From Thalassospiraceae bacterium LMO-SO8 (GTDB lineage Bacteria; Pseudomonadota; Alphaproteobacteria; Rhodospirillales; Casp-alpha2), in NCBI GenBank assembly GCA_031655335.1, contig CP134226.1, positions 2,374,001 to 2,438,000 on the forward strand: a stretch of DNA of 64,000 nucleotides, read 5' to 3'. Positions 1 through 8,630 of the stretch are shown here, piece by piece (positions within the stretch are counted from its first letter, which is position 1; each line of letters starts with the position of its first letter). A program made the translations under genes and the position numbers. Under the pieces are notes generated by a model. That model saw only the letters and a program-made list of their open reading frames with translations, was not told where the DNA came from and made no database searches.

Positions 1-3000
1 TCCGCCTGCTGCTCGGTCAAGTCGGTCTTCAGGGCCAGACCCGTCAAACCGACGATGGCGTTCAGCGGCGTGCGGATTTCATGGCTCATGTTGGCGAGAA
101 ACGAGCTTTTCGCCCTGTTGGCTTCTTCTGCCGCCAGTTTCGCCTCGCGCAGGGCCCGTTCGGCGCGTTTTTGTTGGGTGACGTCCGAATAGGTCGTCAC
201 GAAGCCGCTTCGATCCGGCAGAGGGTTGCCGCGAATGTCGATGACCATGCCGCCCGGGCGGGTGCGTTCGAAATGATGGGGCTCGAACTTGCGCGCCAGC
301 TCGATGCGTTCCCGAACCTGCTGCTCGACGTCGCCGGGGCCGTATTCACCGCGCTCGGCGTTGTAGCGGAAAAACTCGCTGAGGTTCGTGCCCGGCGGAA
401 AGCGGTCCTTCGGGAATTTCAGAAGCTCCATGAACTTCGAATTGGCGGTGATGACATTCAGTTTTTCGTCGAACATGGTGATGCCTTGATCCATGGTTTC
501 CAGGGTGGTTTCCAGGATCGCCTTCTGGTGGGCAAGTTCGCGCTCGGCCTCTTTCTGCTCGGTGATGTCGGTCATGGCCGTGCCGAGCCCCATGATGGTG
601 CCCTCGCGGTCACGCACGGGGAATTTCATCAGGCGGTAAATGGTGGGCCGGCCTTCCTTCGTTCTGTGCAGGACGGACTCGGCCTCAAGAATGACGATTT
701 CTCCGCTTTCGATCACCTTGCGCTCAAGCTCGGCGACCTCGTCCGCGCGGCCCTTGGGGATGAGATCGTGGACGGTCTTGCCGATCAGATTGTCGACGGT
801 CGTTTGATGCCATTCGGCGAAGATCGAATTGGCGCTGAGGAAGCGGCCGTCCAGTCCCTTGAGCGCCAGCATGATGGGAACGTTCTCGGTGATTGCGGTC
901 AGGCGCGCCTGTGTTTCCTCGAGAATCATCTGTGCGGTCTTTTGCGCCGTCACGTCGTCGAACACGCCGACCAGATAGCCGTTGTACCATTCGCCGTAAC
1001 GGGCGTAGACGACGCGCCCGTCGGCCAAGGGAACTTCGCTGCTGAGGTTGCCTTGGCGGACGGCGTTGATCCGCTCGACCACCGATCGGTTGCGATGCGC
1101 ATCGCCGAAGTCACCGCGCTCGGCCAGGAAGTACGCCGTTTCCCAGGCGCTGGTGCCGACTTGCACCTGATCCGGTTGCAGGCCCCAGACTTCCGAGAAC
1201 TGGCGGTTGAAGGTGACGTAGTTCATGTTTTCGTCGAACACGCAGAGCCCGCTCGGCATGCTGTCCAACGTCACGCGCAGGATCGCCGATTGCAGGCCGA
1301 TCTGCTGTTCCGCCGCCTTGCGCTTGGTGATGTCCAGGGTCCAGGCGATCCGCGCGCGGCGCCCCTCGAAATTGATCCGCCGCCAGGTCACCAGAGACCA
1401 CCATTTGGTTTTGCGGTCCAGGCGATAGCGTTCAGCCTCGAAATGGTCGAGGCGGCCTTCCCGGTCGAATATTTCGCGCGCTTCTTCAAATTTTGCCGGA
1501 TCGACGAAGGACTGGTCGATGTCGATTTGCAGGACATCATCCAGGTTGTCGGCGCCCAGCATCGCGGCCAATCGCGGATTGCCGAACAGCCGTTCGCCCG
1601 TATCCCGGTCGACGATGGTGATGGCGATGGGGCTTTCGTCGAGGATCTGGCGGAATCGCGCTTCGCTTTCGGCAAGACGCTCTTCCGCCTGACGGCGTTC
1701 TGAAATGTCGATCGTCGTCGTGATGACGCCGACGACACGCCCGTCGGCGTCCTTGAGCGGAGCCTTGGTGCAGATCGCCTGCCGGGTGTCATTACCCTTC
1801 TTCTTCAGTTCGAAGTCGAAGAACGGGATCGGCTGCCCGGTTTCGATGACCTCGCGGTCCAGCTTCGACATCGCGGCCGCGTGTTCGGCGCCGACGATTT
1901 CCGATGTCTTGCCTTGGACATCCTGTTCGCTGAGGCCCAGGAATTCCTGATGGTAGCGGTTGGACATCACATAGCGGCCCTGTGTGTCCTTCACGTTGAT
2001 CAAGGCCGGCACGGCATCGATCACGGCCTGCAGTTCGGCGCGGCGATCGGATAGGATCTGTTCCGCCTGCTTGAATTCGGTGATGTCGGTGTAAACGGCG
2101 ACGATGTAGCCGCCGGTCCAATTGCCGAAGCGTACGTCGATGACGCGGCCGTCGGTCAAGGTCTGTTCCACGGAACTGTTCCCTTGGCGCAATTGCGCCT
2201 CGCGGGCCTTAATCGTTTCCCGGGCGTCTTCCAAATTGGCCAGCGCGTTCTTGTTGACGAGATGCCAGAACGCCTCGGTCCGCGTGACGCCGGGTTTCAG
2301 GAAGCCCTCGTCAAAACCGTACATCTCCTCATAGACGCGGTTGTACGCGACGATCCGAAGGTCTTCGTCGAACATGCAAAGCCCGCTGGGAATGTTGTCC
2401 AACGTCAGGTGCAATTGCGTTTCCATGGCGTCAGACATCTGTTCGATGCGGCCGGTCAGGGGGTTAAGCAAAAGGAACAGGCCGCTCATGCCCATGATGA
2501 TGAGGCCGAGGACGCCAAACCCAGCAAAGATGAGATTTTTGTTCAGCTCGCCGAATATTTCGTTGGCGTCCTGACGCAGGATCAGGGCCCAGCCCTTTCC
2601 CGTGGCGATATGCGCGTAGGTATGGCGCGCGTCATGGATGAAGCCGGGTTTCGAGCGGTTGGTGCGTAAGATTTCCTTGAACGTCCTGGGGGGGGCCACG
2701 GCGTCCGCCGTCACCAGTGTCGCGGCCTCGGTCATTGACAGGATGCTGCGGGCATCGGCGGGACCGAACACCAGGAAGGCGCGCCCCGTTCGGCCGAGCC
2801 CCGCATGTCCGGAAAACAGGCGCAGCAACTGGCCCATGGAAAAGGCGATAATGTCGGTGCCGAGACGCCGTCCGTCCTGATCGAAGATCGGCGAACTGAC
2901 GATCAGGTAGTGACTGCCAAGCAGCGGCATCAAGCCCTTGGTGATCGGGTCGGTGTTATCTTCCCACCCTGAAGGCCAAGCCGCCGGCGGCACTTCGGGG

Positions 3001-3401
3001 CCGACGGCGTAGACGATCTTCCCCTTCGTATCGACGCGGGTAATCCCGACGATCTCGTCGGATGAATTCATGACCGATGTGAAGACTGGCGCCAACGCGG
3101 CCTGGAACTGGCGAATGTCGATGGCGCCGGTGGCCAGGTCACGCATCAGGGACTGAGCCCGTAAACGGCTGGAAACCAGGGAAGCGACGTTTTTTGTGCG
3201 GTCGACGATCTGAGTAATGGCATCCGCCTTGGAATCGGCGATCTGGCCCAGATGCGTGACGGAGGCCTCACGCAATTGGCTTTGCATGGGCACCATGATG
3301 AACACGGCTGTCAGCGCGGCGATCAGAACCGCCCCGGCCAGGGAATAGCGCAGCACGTTGCGCTGTACCGCCTTGATGGTTCGGATGCGTTGTTGGGGCA
3401 C
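1..3401 (-). CDS. Multi-PAS sensor histidine kinase (3' part cut by window edge)
   Basis: The reading frame runs without a stop from a GTG at 3401 to the window edge (1133 codons). Residues about 19-38 form a first membrane helix. An extracytoplasmic sensor region of roughly 240 residues follows, and a second helix lies near 287-312. Six PAS domains then follow, starting near residues 329, 455, 583, 707, 833 and 963. Numbers 1, 4 and 6 share the PAS_7-type opening seen in [16 protein letters not shown] and QGITMFDE. The last visible part is the HisKA phosphorylation site, HEIRTPLN, with His1107 at 81-83. The ATPase domain, and any receiver domains, must lie outside the window. By family it autophosphorylates on His and passes phosphate to a receiver. 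The receiver gene at 3627 is divergent and is a plausible but unproven partner. The GTG start has no strong ribosome site; the next in-frame Met is well inside the first helix. Confidence 0.9.
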   Translation of the reverse strand, partial: MPQQRIRTIKAVQRNVLRYSLAGAVLIAALTAVFIMVPMQSQLREASVTHLGQIADSKADAITQIVDRTKNVASLVSSRLRAQSLMRDLATGAIDIRQFQAALAPVFTSVMNSSDEIVGITRVDTKGKIVYAVGPEVPPAAWPSGWEDNTDPITKGLMPLLGSHYLIVSSPIFDQDGRRLGTDIIAFSMGQLLRLFSGHAGLGRTGRAFLVFGPADARSILSMTEAATLVTADAVAPPRTFKEILRTNRSKPGFIHDARHTYAHIATGKGWALILRQDANEIFGELNKNLIFAGFGVLGLIIMGMSGLFLLLNPLTGRIEQMSDAMETQLHLTLDNIPSGLCMFDEDLRIVAYNRVYEEMYGFDEGFLKPGVTRTEAFWHLVNKNALANLEDARETIKAREAQLRQGNSSVEQTLTDGRVIDVRFGNWTGGYIVAVYTDITEFKQAEQILSDRRAELQAVIDAVPALINVKDTQGRYVMSNRYHQEFLGLSEQDVQGKTSEIVGAEHAAAMSKLDREVIETGQPIPFFDFELKKKGNDTRQAICTKAPLKDADGRVVGVITTTIDISERRQAEERLAESEARFRQILDESPIAITIVDRDTGERLFGNPRLAAMLGADNLDDVLQIDIDQSFVDPAKFEEAREIFDREGRLDHFEAERYRLDRKTKWWSLVTWRRINFEGRRARIAWTLDITKRKAAEQQIGLQSAILRVTLDSMPSGLCVFDENMNYVTFNRQFSEVWGLQPDQVQVGTSAWETAYFLAERGDFGDAHRNRSVVERINAVRQGNLSSEVPLADGRVVYARYGEWYNGYLVGVFDDVTAQKTAQMILEETQARLTAITENVPIMLALKGLDGRFLSANSIFAEWHQTTVDNLIGKTVHDLIPKGRADEVAELERKVIESGEIVILEAESVLHRTKEGRPTIYRLMKFPVRDREGTIMGLGTAMTDITEQKEAERELAHQKAILETTLETMDQGITMFDEKLNVITANSKFMELLKFPKDRFPPGTNLSEFFRYNAERGEYGPGDVEQQVRERIELARKFEPHHFERTRPGGMVIDIRGNPLPDRSGFVTTYSDVTQQKRAERALREAKLAAEEANRAKSSFLANMSHEIRTPLNAIVGLTGLALKTDLTEQQA

Positions 3402-3626
3402 GTTACATCCCGTCCCTTGAGTTTTCCTCTGCCCGATGACTCGACGGGTTCCAACCCCCTAGATAAAAGCAGAATTTCGCCAAATATTCGATAGATCAAT
3501 CAGATAGGATGGAAATGTGGCGGCCGGGGGTGTCATGGACGGATGATATGAATGCGGTTAATCTTCAAGTCCGCTTGGGAACGCCTGTCGCCGCCGGAGC
3601 CGCGAAGCAGGTGAGAGGAGACCTAC

Positions 3627-4010
3627 ATGGCTGCAATTCTTGTCATCGAAGATGACGAGTTCTTTCAGAGTTTTCTCGAACTCGTGCTGTCGGGTGAGGG
3701 ACACGACGTGCGTATCGCCGTCGATGGCGAGGCCGGGGTTGCCGCGGCCAGCGCCCTGCCGCCGGATATTATCCTGTGCGACATGAGCATGCCGAAGATG
3801 ACCGGTTTCGAGGTCATCCGGGCGTTGAAAAAGATCGACGCGGTCAAGGACATTCCGGTCATCGCCTTGTCGGCCCATGATACGGCGGCGGACCATGACG
3901 AGGCGTTCACGGCAGGCGCGGCGGCCTATGAAACCAAGCCGATCGAAATGGACCGCCTGATCGACAGCGTCAACAAAGCCCTGGCGGGGCGTTCGCCGGG
4001 CGAGGATTAG
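3627..4010 (+). CDS. Single-domain response regulator (CheY-like receiver)
   Basis: This 127-residue protein is a complete receiver domain with no output domain. The acidic pocket is E8, D9 and D10. The phosphoacceptor is D52 in ILCDMSMP, S82 stands at the Thr/Ser switch position, and K104 is the conserved Lys in the ETKPI motif. A GAGAGGAG ribosome site precedes the ATG. It is divergent from the six-PAS kinase across about 225 bases, so the two could form a phosphorelay pair. Its stop codon overlaps that of the convergent aminotransferase gene by 4 bases. Without an output domain it probably acts by protein contact or as a phosphate relay; the target cannot be told from sequence. Confidence 0.92.
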   Translation: MAAILVIEDDEFFQSFLELVLSGEGHDVRIAVDGEAGVAAASALPPDIILCDMSMPKMTGFEVIRALKKIDAVKDIPVIALSAHDTAADHDEAFTAGAAAYETKPIEMDRLIDSVNKALAGRSPGED

Positions 4011-5146
4011 GGCCAGACGTCCCGCAGCGCCGCGATCAGACGCGCGACGTCTTCTTCCGAAACATGGACATGAGGGGCCAGGCGCAGGCGCCCGCCGCGC
4101 AGCGACGCGTGCACGCCCCTGTCCGCCAGCGCCGCGATCATGCCGTCCGGCGGCGGATTGTCCTTGCCCAGCGACGTGATATGGGCGACGCCCCGGCCCA
4201 ACGGCGGCGTTGAATATCCCATGTCCCGCGCGGCTTCGGTGACGGCGCCGGTGATCGGGGCAAGGGTGTCCTGGACCGCCGCGGGGGTCCAGGCGGCGAC
4301 CTGAACGAGCGCGGCCTCCGCCATCGGCAGCATGACCGGGTTGTAGGTCTGGCCCACGTCGTAGCGGCGCGCACCCGGCGACATGTCCGGGTCGTAGACC
4401 AGCGCCCCTTCGATGCTCGCCCCCGTGGCCGGATGGTTGTAGTCATGATGTTCGAATGCGACCCCCCGCTGATGGGCGGGGGCGGCGTATAGAAACGACA
4501 TGCCGTGCGGGCAGAACAGCCATTTATAGGCGGCCACGACCAGGAAGTCCGGGCGCACGCGGGCGATGTCGAAGGGCGCTGCGCCGACCCATTGCGTGGC
4601 GTCGACGACCAGGGCCGCGCCGAGGTCGCGGCATCTTGCCCCCACGGCCTCCAGGTCGATCCGCGTGCCGTCGATCCAATGGCAGGGCGGCAATGCTGCG
4701 ATCGCCGTGTCGCCGTCCAGCCGGTCGAGCACGGCCGTGGTCCAGTCGGCGTCGTCCGGTCGCGGCACGGTCACCACACGGGCCCCCGCCTGTTCGGCCT
4801 TCTGCATCCACACGAAGACATTGGACGGAAACTGGTCCTCCAGCACCACGATCGTCTGCCCGCGTGCCACGGCAAGGTTCGCGGCCGCCGTGGCCAGGCC
4901 GTAACTGGCCGAGGGTTGGATCGCAATGTCGTCGGCGCGGGCGCCGATCAGCCCGGCGACCAGGGCGCGGATATGTTCCGCCTGATCGTGAAGCGCCGCG
5001 GAATCCATGGTCCAGGGTTGTACCCGGGTGGCGATCCCGGCATTCCCCGCCGCCTGGGCGGCCTTCAGCAGCGGCGTGCGCGACGCGCAGTTGAACCAGG
5101 CGATGCCGGGCGGAATGTCGAACAGGGGGCGTTGGTCGGTCAGCAT
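4007..5146 (-). CDS. PLP-dependent aminotransferase class V family protein
   Basis: The fold-type I class V signature is visible: an Asp that contacts the pyridine nitrogen in VVDATQW (about D182), and the PLP-binding Lys in VVAAYKWLF (about K208), counted from the chosen start. Length, 379 residues, is normal for the family, which includes cysteine desulfurases, kynureninases and isopenicillin-N epimerase-like enzymes. The substrate is not clear; the segment YKWLFCPHG is closer to the epimerase and EgtE-like branch than to NifS. I chose the ATG at 5146 because GAGG lies 8 bases upstream. An in-frame ATG at 5173 would overlap the upstream transporter gene by 17 bases. It is probably co-transcribed with that transporter. 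Confidence 0.82.
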   Translation of the reverse strand: MLTDQRPLFDIPPGIAWFNCASRTPLLKAAQAAGNAGIATRVQPWTMDSAALHDQAEHIRALVAGLIGARADDIAIQPSASYGLATAAANLAVARGQTIVVLEDQFPSNVFVWMQKAEQAGARVVTVPRPDDADWTTAVLDRLDGDTAIAALPPCHWIDGTRIDLEAVGARCRDLGAALVVDATQWVGAAPFDIARVRPDFLVVAAYKWLFCPHGMSFLYAAPAHQRGVAFEHHDYNHPATGASIEGALVYDPDMSPGARRYDVGQTYNPVMLPMAEAALVQVAAWTPAAVQDTLAPITGAVTEAARDMGYSTPPLGRGVAHITSLGKDNPPPDGMIAALADRGVHASLRGGRLRLAPHVHVSEEDVARLIAALRDVWP

Positions 5147-5156
5147 GGTATTGGCC

Positions 5157-6116
5157 TCAGTCTCCGGATTCACGGGGCAGGGTGGTGCGTACCCCCGGCG
5201 GCCCGGCGACGATCCCCTGGGCGCGGCCCAGCCGGTGTTCCCGGTAGGCGATATAGGCGGTCGAGCCCAAGATCATGGCGCCGCCGATCCACACGAACAT
5301 GTCGGGCAGTTCGTTGAAAAACACATAACCCAATGCCGTGACCCAGATCAGGCGCACGAAATCGACCGGCCCGACGACATGGGTGTCGGCCATCTTCAGG
5401 GCCTGCGCCATGGACAATTGCGCGCCGCCGCCCAGAATGCCGAGGCCGATCAGCAAGGCCCATTGCTCCGGCCCCGGCCAGGACCACACGAAGGTCGCGG
5501 GCACCAGGATGATCGGCATCATGACCAGGGACATGTAGACGGTGATGGTGGCGCTGGATTCGGTGGCGCTCAGGCGCTTGATGATGATCATGCAGCCGCC
5601 CCAGATGAGCGACGAGATGACGACCAGCATCGGCCCCAGGTCGAGGGGAATGACCCCCGGGCGCAGAATCACCAGCGTGCCGGCGAAGCCCAGCAGGATC
5701 GCGGTCCAGCGGCGCAGGCGCACGACCTCGCCCAGGAACAGGACCGCCAGGACCGAGGCGAAGATGGGGGCGGAAAACCCCAGGGCCGTGACCTGGGCCA
5801 GGGGGGCGATGGACAGCGCGAAGAAATAGCACAGCATGGCCGCCGAGTTGAGCACGCCGCGCAGGGTCAGCAGGCCCAGGCGTTTGGTCTTCAGCGGCTT
5901 CAGGCCGTCTTTCACGAAGAACGGAATGATCGGCAGCATCCCGAACAGCAGGCGGAAAAATGCCGTTTCGAAGGGATGAATGCCGGTCGCCGCGACCTTT
6001 TTGATGACCGCGTGCATGCAGGCGAAGCACAGGCTGGCCAGGACCATCCACAAAATCCCCCGAACGGCGTCGGTGCGTCCCTTGGCGGGGACGGGGGGGG
6101 CCTGGGTTGAGGTCAT
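5157..6116 (-). CDS. EamA/RhaT family drug-metabolite transporter
   Basis: The 319-residue protein is almost entirely hydrophobic and has about ten membrane helices in two repeated halves, as expected for EamA transporters. Both halves carry the typical small-residue-rich helices, for example GILWMVLASLCFACMHA near the N terminus and LVVISSLIWGGCMIIIKRL at the start of the second half. The family exports or imports small metabolites, often amino acids or nucleosides. The gene lies 10 bases upstream of the aminotransferase start on the same strand, so the two are probably one operon and the cargo may be related to that enzyme's substrate or product. That link is inference. Confidence 0.88.
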   Translation of the reverse strand: MTSTQAPPVPAKGRTDAVRGILWMVLASLCFACMHAVIKKVAATGIHPFETAFFRLLFGMLPIIPFFVKDGLKPLKTKRLGLLTLRGVLNSAAMLCYFFALSIAPLAQVTALGFSAPIFASVLAVLFLGEVVRLRRWTAILLGFAGTLVILRPGVIPLDLGPMLVVISSLIWGGCMIIIKRLSATESSATITVYMSLVMMPIILVPATFVWSWPGPEQWALLIGLGILGGGAQLSMAQALKMADTHVVGPVDFVRLIWVTALGYVFFNELPDMFVWIGGAMILGSTAYIAYREHRLGRAQGIVAGPPGVRTTLPRESGD

Positions 6117-6376
6117 GGGCGGGCTTTCGGTCTGAGGGGCCGGCGATCCGCCGCAAGCCGGCCGGAAAGGGCCCGGAAGCGGCTGTTGAACGGCGGATTA
6201 TTGTATACGCCGCCCATCTATACAGGCTTCCCCAGGGGGGATAAAGCGCCCCCGGCGGGAAAGCGGTCCGGTTGCGGTTGACAGGGGGAGGCGGTTTGGG
6301 TAGTTTCCGCCGCTTCCGGCCTGACCGGACCCGAATTCCGCCCTTTCGAGTGGCCCGCATACGGAGCTTGAGACCG

Positions 6377-6502
6377 ATGAAAGTTTTGAATTCCCTGAAG
6401 TCCGCCAAGACGCGCGATAAAAATTGCCGCGTCGTGCGCCGCAAGGGCCGAGTTTTCGTCATCAATAAAAAGAATCCGCGTTTCAAAGCCCGCCAAGGAT
6501 AA
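6377..6502 (+). CDS. rpmJ: 50S ribosomal protein L36 (bL36), 41-residue form
   Basis: The protein starts [17 protein letters not shown] and ends NPRFKARQG, the recognisable bL36 of alphaproteobacteria. It is a basic 41-residue protein of the large ribosomal subunit, at the 23S rRNA near the peptidyl transferase region. It has only one cysteine, so it is the form without the CCCH zinc site. The ATG at 6377 is chosen from family length, and GGAG lies 9-12 bases upstream. It stands alone and is followed by a strong intrinsic terminator at 6550, which fits a monocistronic transcript. Confidence 0.96.
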   Translation: MKVLNSLKSAKTRDKNCRVVRRKGRVFVINKKNPRFKARQG

Positions 6503-6549
6503 GGCAGGCATCGGAGCGCCCATAAAGGTGCTCTTGGATTCCTATCCAG

Positions 6550-6585
6550 CCGCGCTTACCTGAGCAATCAGGGGCGCGGTTTTTT
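6550..6585 (+). terminator. Intrinsic terminator after rpmJ
   Basis: The stem is CCGCGC (6550-6555) with GCGCGG (6574-6579). An inner stem pairs CCTG (6559-6562) with CAGG (6569-6572). A run of six T follows at once. It lies 48 bases after the rpmJ stop and before the methyltransferase gene. Confidence 0.88.
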
Positions 6586-6621
6586 GTTGCCCGATAAATT
6601 AGGAAAAGCTGAATCGCATCC

Positions 6622-7446
6622 ATGACCGCAGACAAAGTCGCCGCCCATTACACCCACGGAACCTTGATGGACGCCATCCTGGCCAAGCTGGCCGAGGCGG
6701 GGATCGCCCTGGACGGCCTGACGGCCCAGGATCTGGCGCCGATGGATCATCTGCACGGGCGCGGGCGCGAGGCGACGGACGAGATGATTACACGCCTACG
6801 GCCCGTTGCGGGGCAGAAGGTTATCGACATCGGCTGCGGCGTGGGCGGGCCGGCGCGCTATCTGGCCGCCACGGCGGGGGCACGGGTCAGCGGCATCGAC
6901 CTGACCCCGGAATTCATCGCCGTCGCGGAGCAACTGGCGGCGATGACCGGGCTGTCCGGCCAGACCGAGTTTCGGGTCGGCGACGCGCTTGCCCTGCCGT
7001 TCGATGATGCCGCCTTCGATGCCGGCTATACCCAGAACGTGTCCATGAGCGTGCCCGACAAGGCGCGTTTCTTCGCCGAGGCCGCCAGGGTTTTGAAACC
7101 CGGGGCGCGTTTCGTCGCGGGCGAAGTCGCCCAGGGCCCCGGTGGCGACGTGATCTACCCCGTGCCCTGGGCCATGACGGCCGACATCAGCCACCTGACG
7201 ACGCCCGAGGAAACGGCGGCGATTTTGGAAGGTGCGGGGTTCCGGGTCGAGGCGGTGCACGATTCCACGGATCTGGCCCTGGCCTACAACGAAGCGGCCC
7301 GCGCACGGGCCCGGGACCAGGGGCCGCCGGTCCTCAGCCCGCTGGTGATCCTGCGCGAGAACGCCTTGGAGCGCATGCGCAATTCCGCCCGCAACGTGGC
7401 GCAGGGCCGCGCCGTCCCGGTGGAGTTCGTCTGCATTCGGCCTTGA
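6622..7446 (+). CDS. Class I SAM-dependent methyltransferase
   Basis: A 274-residue protein with a Rossmann methyltransferase core. Motif I is VIDIGCGVGGPARYL (about residues 71-85), the acidic residue after strand 2 is in GIDLTPEF, and motif II is RVGDALALPF. The order and the C-terminal extension resemble the sarcosine/dimethylglycine and tocopherol-type small-molecule N- or C-methyltransferases (Methyltransf_11). The acceptor substrate cannot be assigned. It sits between the rpmJ terminator and the IclR regulator, on the same strand as the glyoxylate cluster but upstream of its presumed operator, so it is probably a separate unit. It has no clear Shine-Dalgarno sequence beyond AGGAAA 14 bases or more upstream. 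Confidence 0.85.
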   Translation: MTADKVAAHYTHGTLMDAILAKLAEAGIALDGLTAQDLAPMDHLHGRGREATDEMITRLRPVAGQKVIDIGCGVGGPARYLAATAGARVSGIDLTPEFIAVAEQLAAMTGLSGQTEFRVGDALALPFDDAAFDAGYTQNVSMSVPDKARFFAEAARVLKPGARFVAGEVAQGPGGDVIYPVPWAMTADISHLTTPEETAAILEGAGFRVEAVHDSTDLALAYNEAARARARDQGPPVLSPLVILRENALERMRNSARNVAQGRAVPVEFVCIRP

Positions 7447-7471
7447 CTTTTCGACCCTGGAACGCAACCTT

Positions 7472-7487
7472 TTTGGAAATCGTTCCG
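7472..7487. promoter_or_regulatory. Putative IclR-family operator, copy 1
   Basis: The sequence TTTGGAAATCGTTCCG contains the inverted repeat GGAA-N4-TTCC. Read on the other strand it is CGGAACGATTTCCAAA, which matches the site at 8550-8565 at 14 of 16 bases. It lies 74 bases before the IclR gene start, a good position for autoregulation. The role is inference from the match and from position. Confidence 0.6.
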
Positions 7488-7560
7488 TATCGTGAAATTT
7501 CGCCCTGAAGGGCGCGGACGATGCGGAGCCCACGAACCAAGAAACGCAGGGAAGAAAAAC

Positions 7561-8391
7561 ATGGCCGATACCGCCACCCCCCCCCCACGAACCCGGGGCC
7601 GCACCCGCACCCGGTCGCGCGAGGATACCGGGGGACAGGTTCAGTCCCTCGCCCGCGCCATTTCCATTCTCAAGGCCCTGGCCCGGTCCGAGGACGGCAT
7701 GACCTTGACCGACGTGGCGCTGACCGTCGTCCTGCCGCCGTCGACCACGCACCGGCTGCTGACCACCATGCAGCACGACCGCATCGTGCGCTTCGATCAG
7801 GCGACGGCGCTGTGGCATGTGGGGGTCGAGGCCTTCGTGATCGGCAACGCCTTCATCCGGTCGCGCGATCTGGTGGTCATGGCGCGCCCCATCATGCGCC
7901 GTCTGATGGAGGAAACGGGCGAGACCGTGAAATTGGGGATCCAGGACGACGGCGAGGTCATCTATCTGGCCCAGGTTGAAAGCCGGGAAACCATGCGCGC
8001 CTACCGCGCGCCCGGCACCCGCGTGCCCATGCATTGCTCCGGTGTGGGCAAGGTGCTGCTCGCCAATCAGTCCGAGGAAGAGGTCAACCGCATCCTGCAA
8101 CGCCACGGCCTGTCCAAGGTCACCGACAAGACCCTGGCGACGCCTGTGCGGTTCCGTGACGCGCTTGGCCAGATCCGGCGTCAGGGCTATGCCATCGACG
8201 ACGAGGAGCATGCCGTTGGCCTGCGCTGCATCGCCGCCGCCGTGTTCAACGAGCACGACGAGCCGATCGCCGCCATCTCCGTCTCCGGCCCCTCGGCGCG
8301 CATTTCCGACGAGAAGATCGCCGGTCTGGCCGGCCTGGTGACCCGTGCCGCCAAGAGCATTGCCAGCGAACTCGGCAGCCGCGAGCCCTGA
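7561..8391 (+). CDS. IclR family transcriptional regulator of the glyoxylate cluster
   Basis: The N-terminal part (about residues 24-85) is a winged helix-turn-helix with VQSLARAISILKAL, the standard IclR opening. The C-terminal two-thirds is the IclR effector domain, with the typical RAYRAPGTRVPMHCSGVGKVLLA and GYAIDDEEHAVGLRCIAAAV motifs. IclR proteins bind small acids such as glyoxylate, pyruvate or allantoin breakdown products. The ATG at 7561 has GGGAAG upstream; the long N-terminal extension of an earlier in-frame ATG is not needed. It is immediately upstream of gcl, and E. coli gcl-hyi-glxR is controlled by the IclR member AllR, so it probably regulates this cluster. A Thr/Arg/Pro-rich tail of about 20 residues precedes the DNA-binding domain. 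Confidence 0.9.
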   Translation: MADTATPPPRTRGRTRTRSREDTGGQVQSLARAISILKALARSEDGMTLTDVALTVVLPPSTTHRLLTTMQHDRIVRFDQATALWHVGVEAFVIGNAFIRSRDLVVMARPIMRRLMEETGETVKLGIQDDGEVIYLAQVESRETMRAYRAPGTRVPMHCSGVGKVLLANQSEEEVNRILQRHGLSKVTDKTLATPVRFRDALGQIRRQGYAIDDEEHAVGLRCIAAAVFNEHDEPIAAISVSGPSARISDEKIAGLAGLVTRAAKSIASELGSREP

Positions 8392-8549
8392 CCGGGCGGA
8401 CACGCCATTCCTTCCTTTAATGAGACTTCGCCGCGGCGCCCGTCGCCGGCGGAATGCGTTTGCGTGCGGTGATGAATCGGCATTTTTCCAAAATTGAATA
8501 TTAGTTAATTATTTGATTTTAAATATAAAAATGACTCATTCTCGAAATA

Positions 8550-8565
8550 CGGAATAATTTCCAAA
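8550..8565. promoter_or_regulatory. Putative IclR-family operator, copy 2, before gcl
   Basis: The sequence CGGAATAATTTCCAAA is the reverse-complement match (14 of 16) of the site at 7472. It sits in an unusually AT-rich stretch (8490-8560) just upstream of gcl. A related half-site, TTTCCAAAAT, lies at 8485-8494. Binding here would control gcl and the genes after it. Confidence 0.6.
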
Positions 8566-8630
8566 ATGGTTGCCCAGGGTCCGCCCGACTGTCACCCTTA
8601 AGGCTGGTTCTTAGCAGGGAGGTGACGGCC

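Noticed and set aside
81-1703. A 540-residue plus-strand open frame at the left edge
   Set aside because: It is antisense to the PAS histidine kinase, whose translation is rich in recognisable motifs. The plus frame has Ala/Arg/His-rich, motif-free sequence typical of GC-rich shadow frames.
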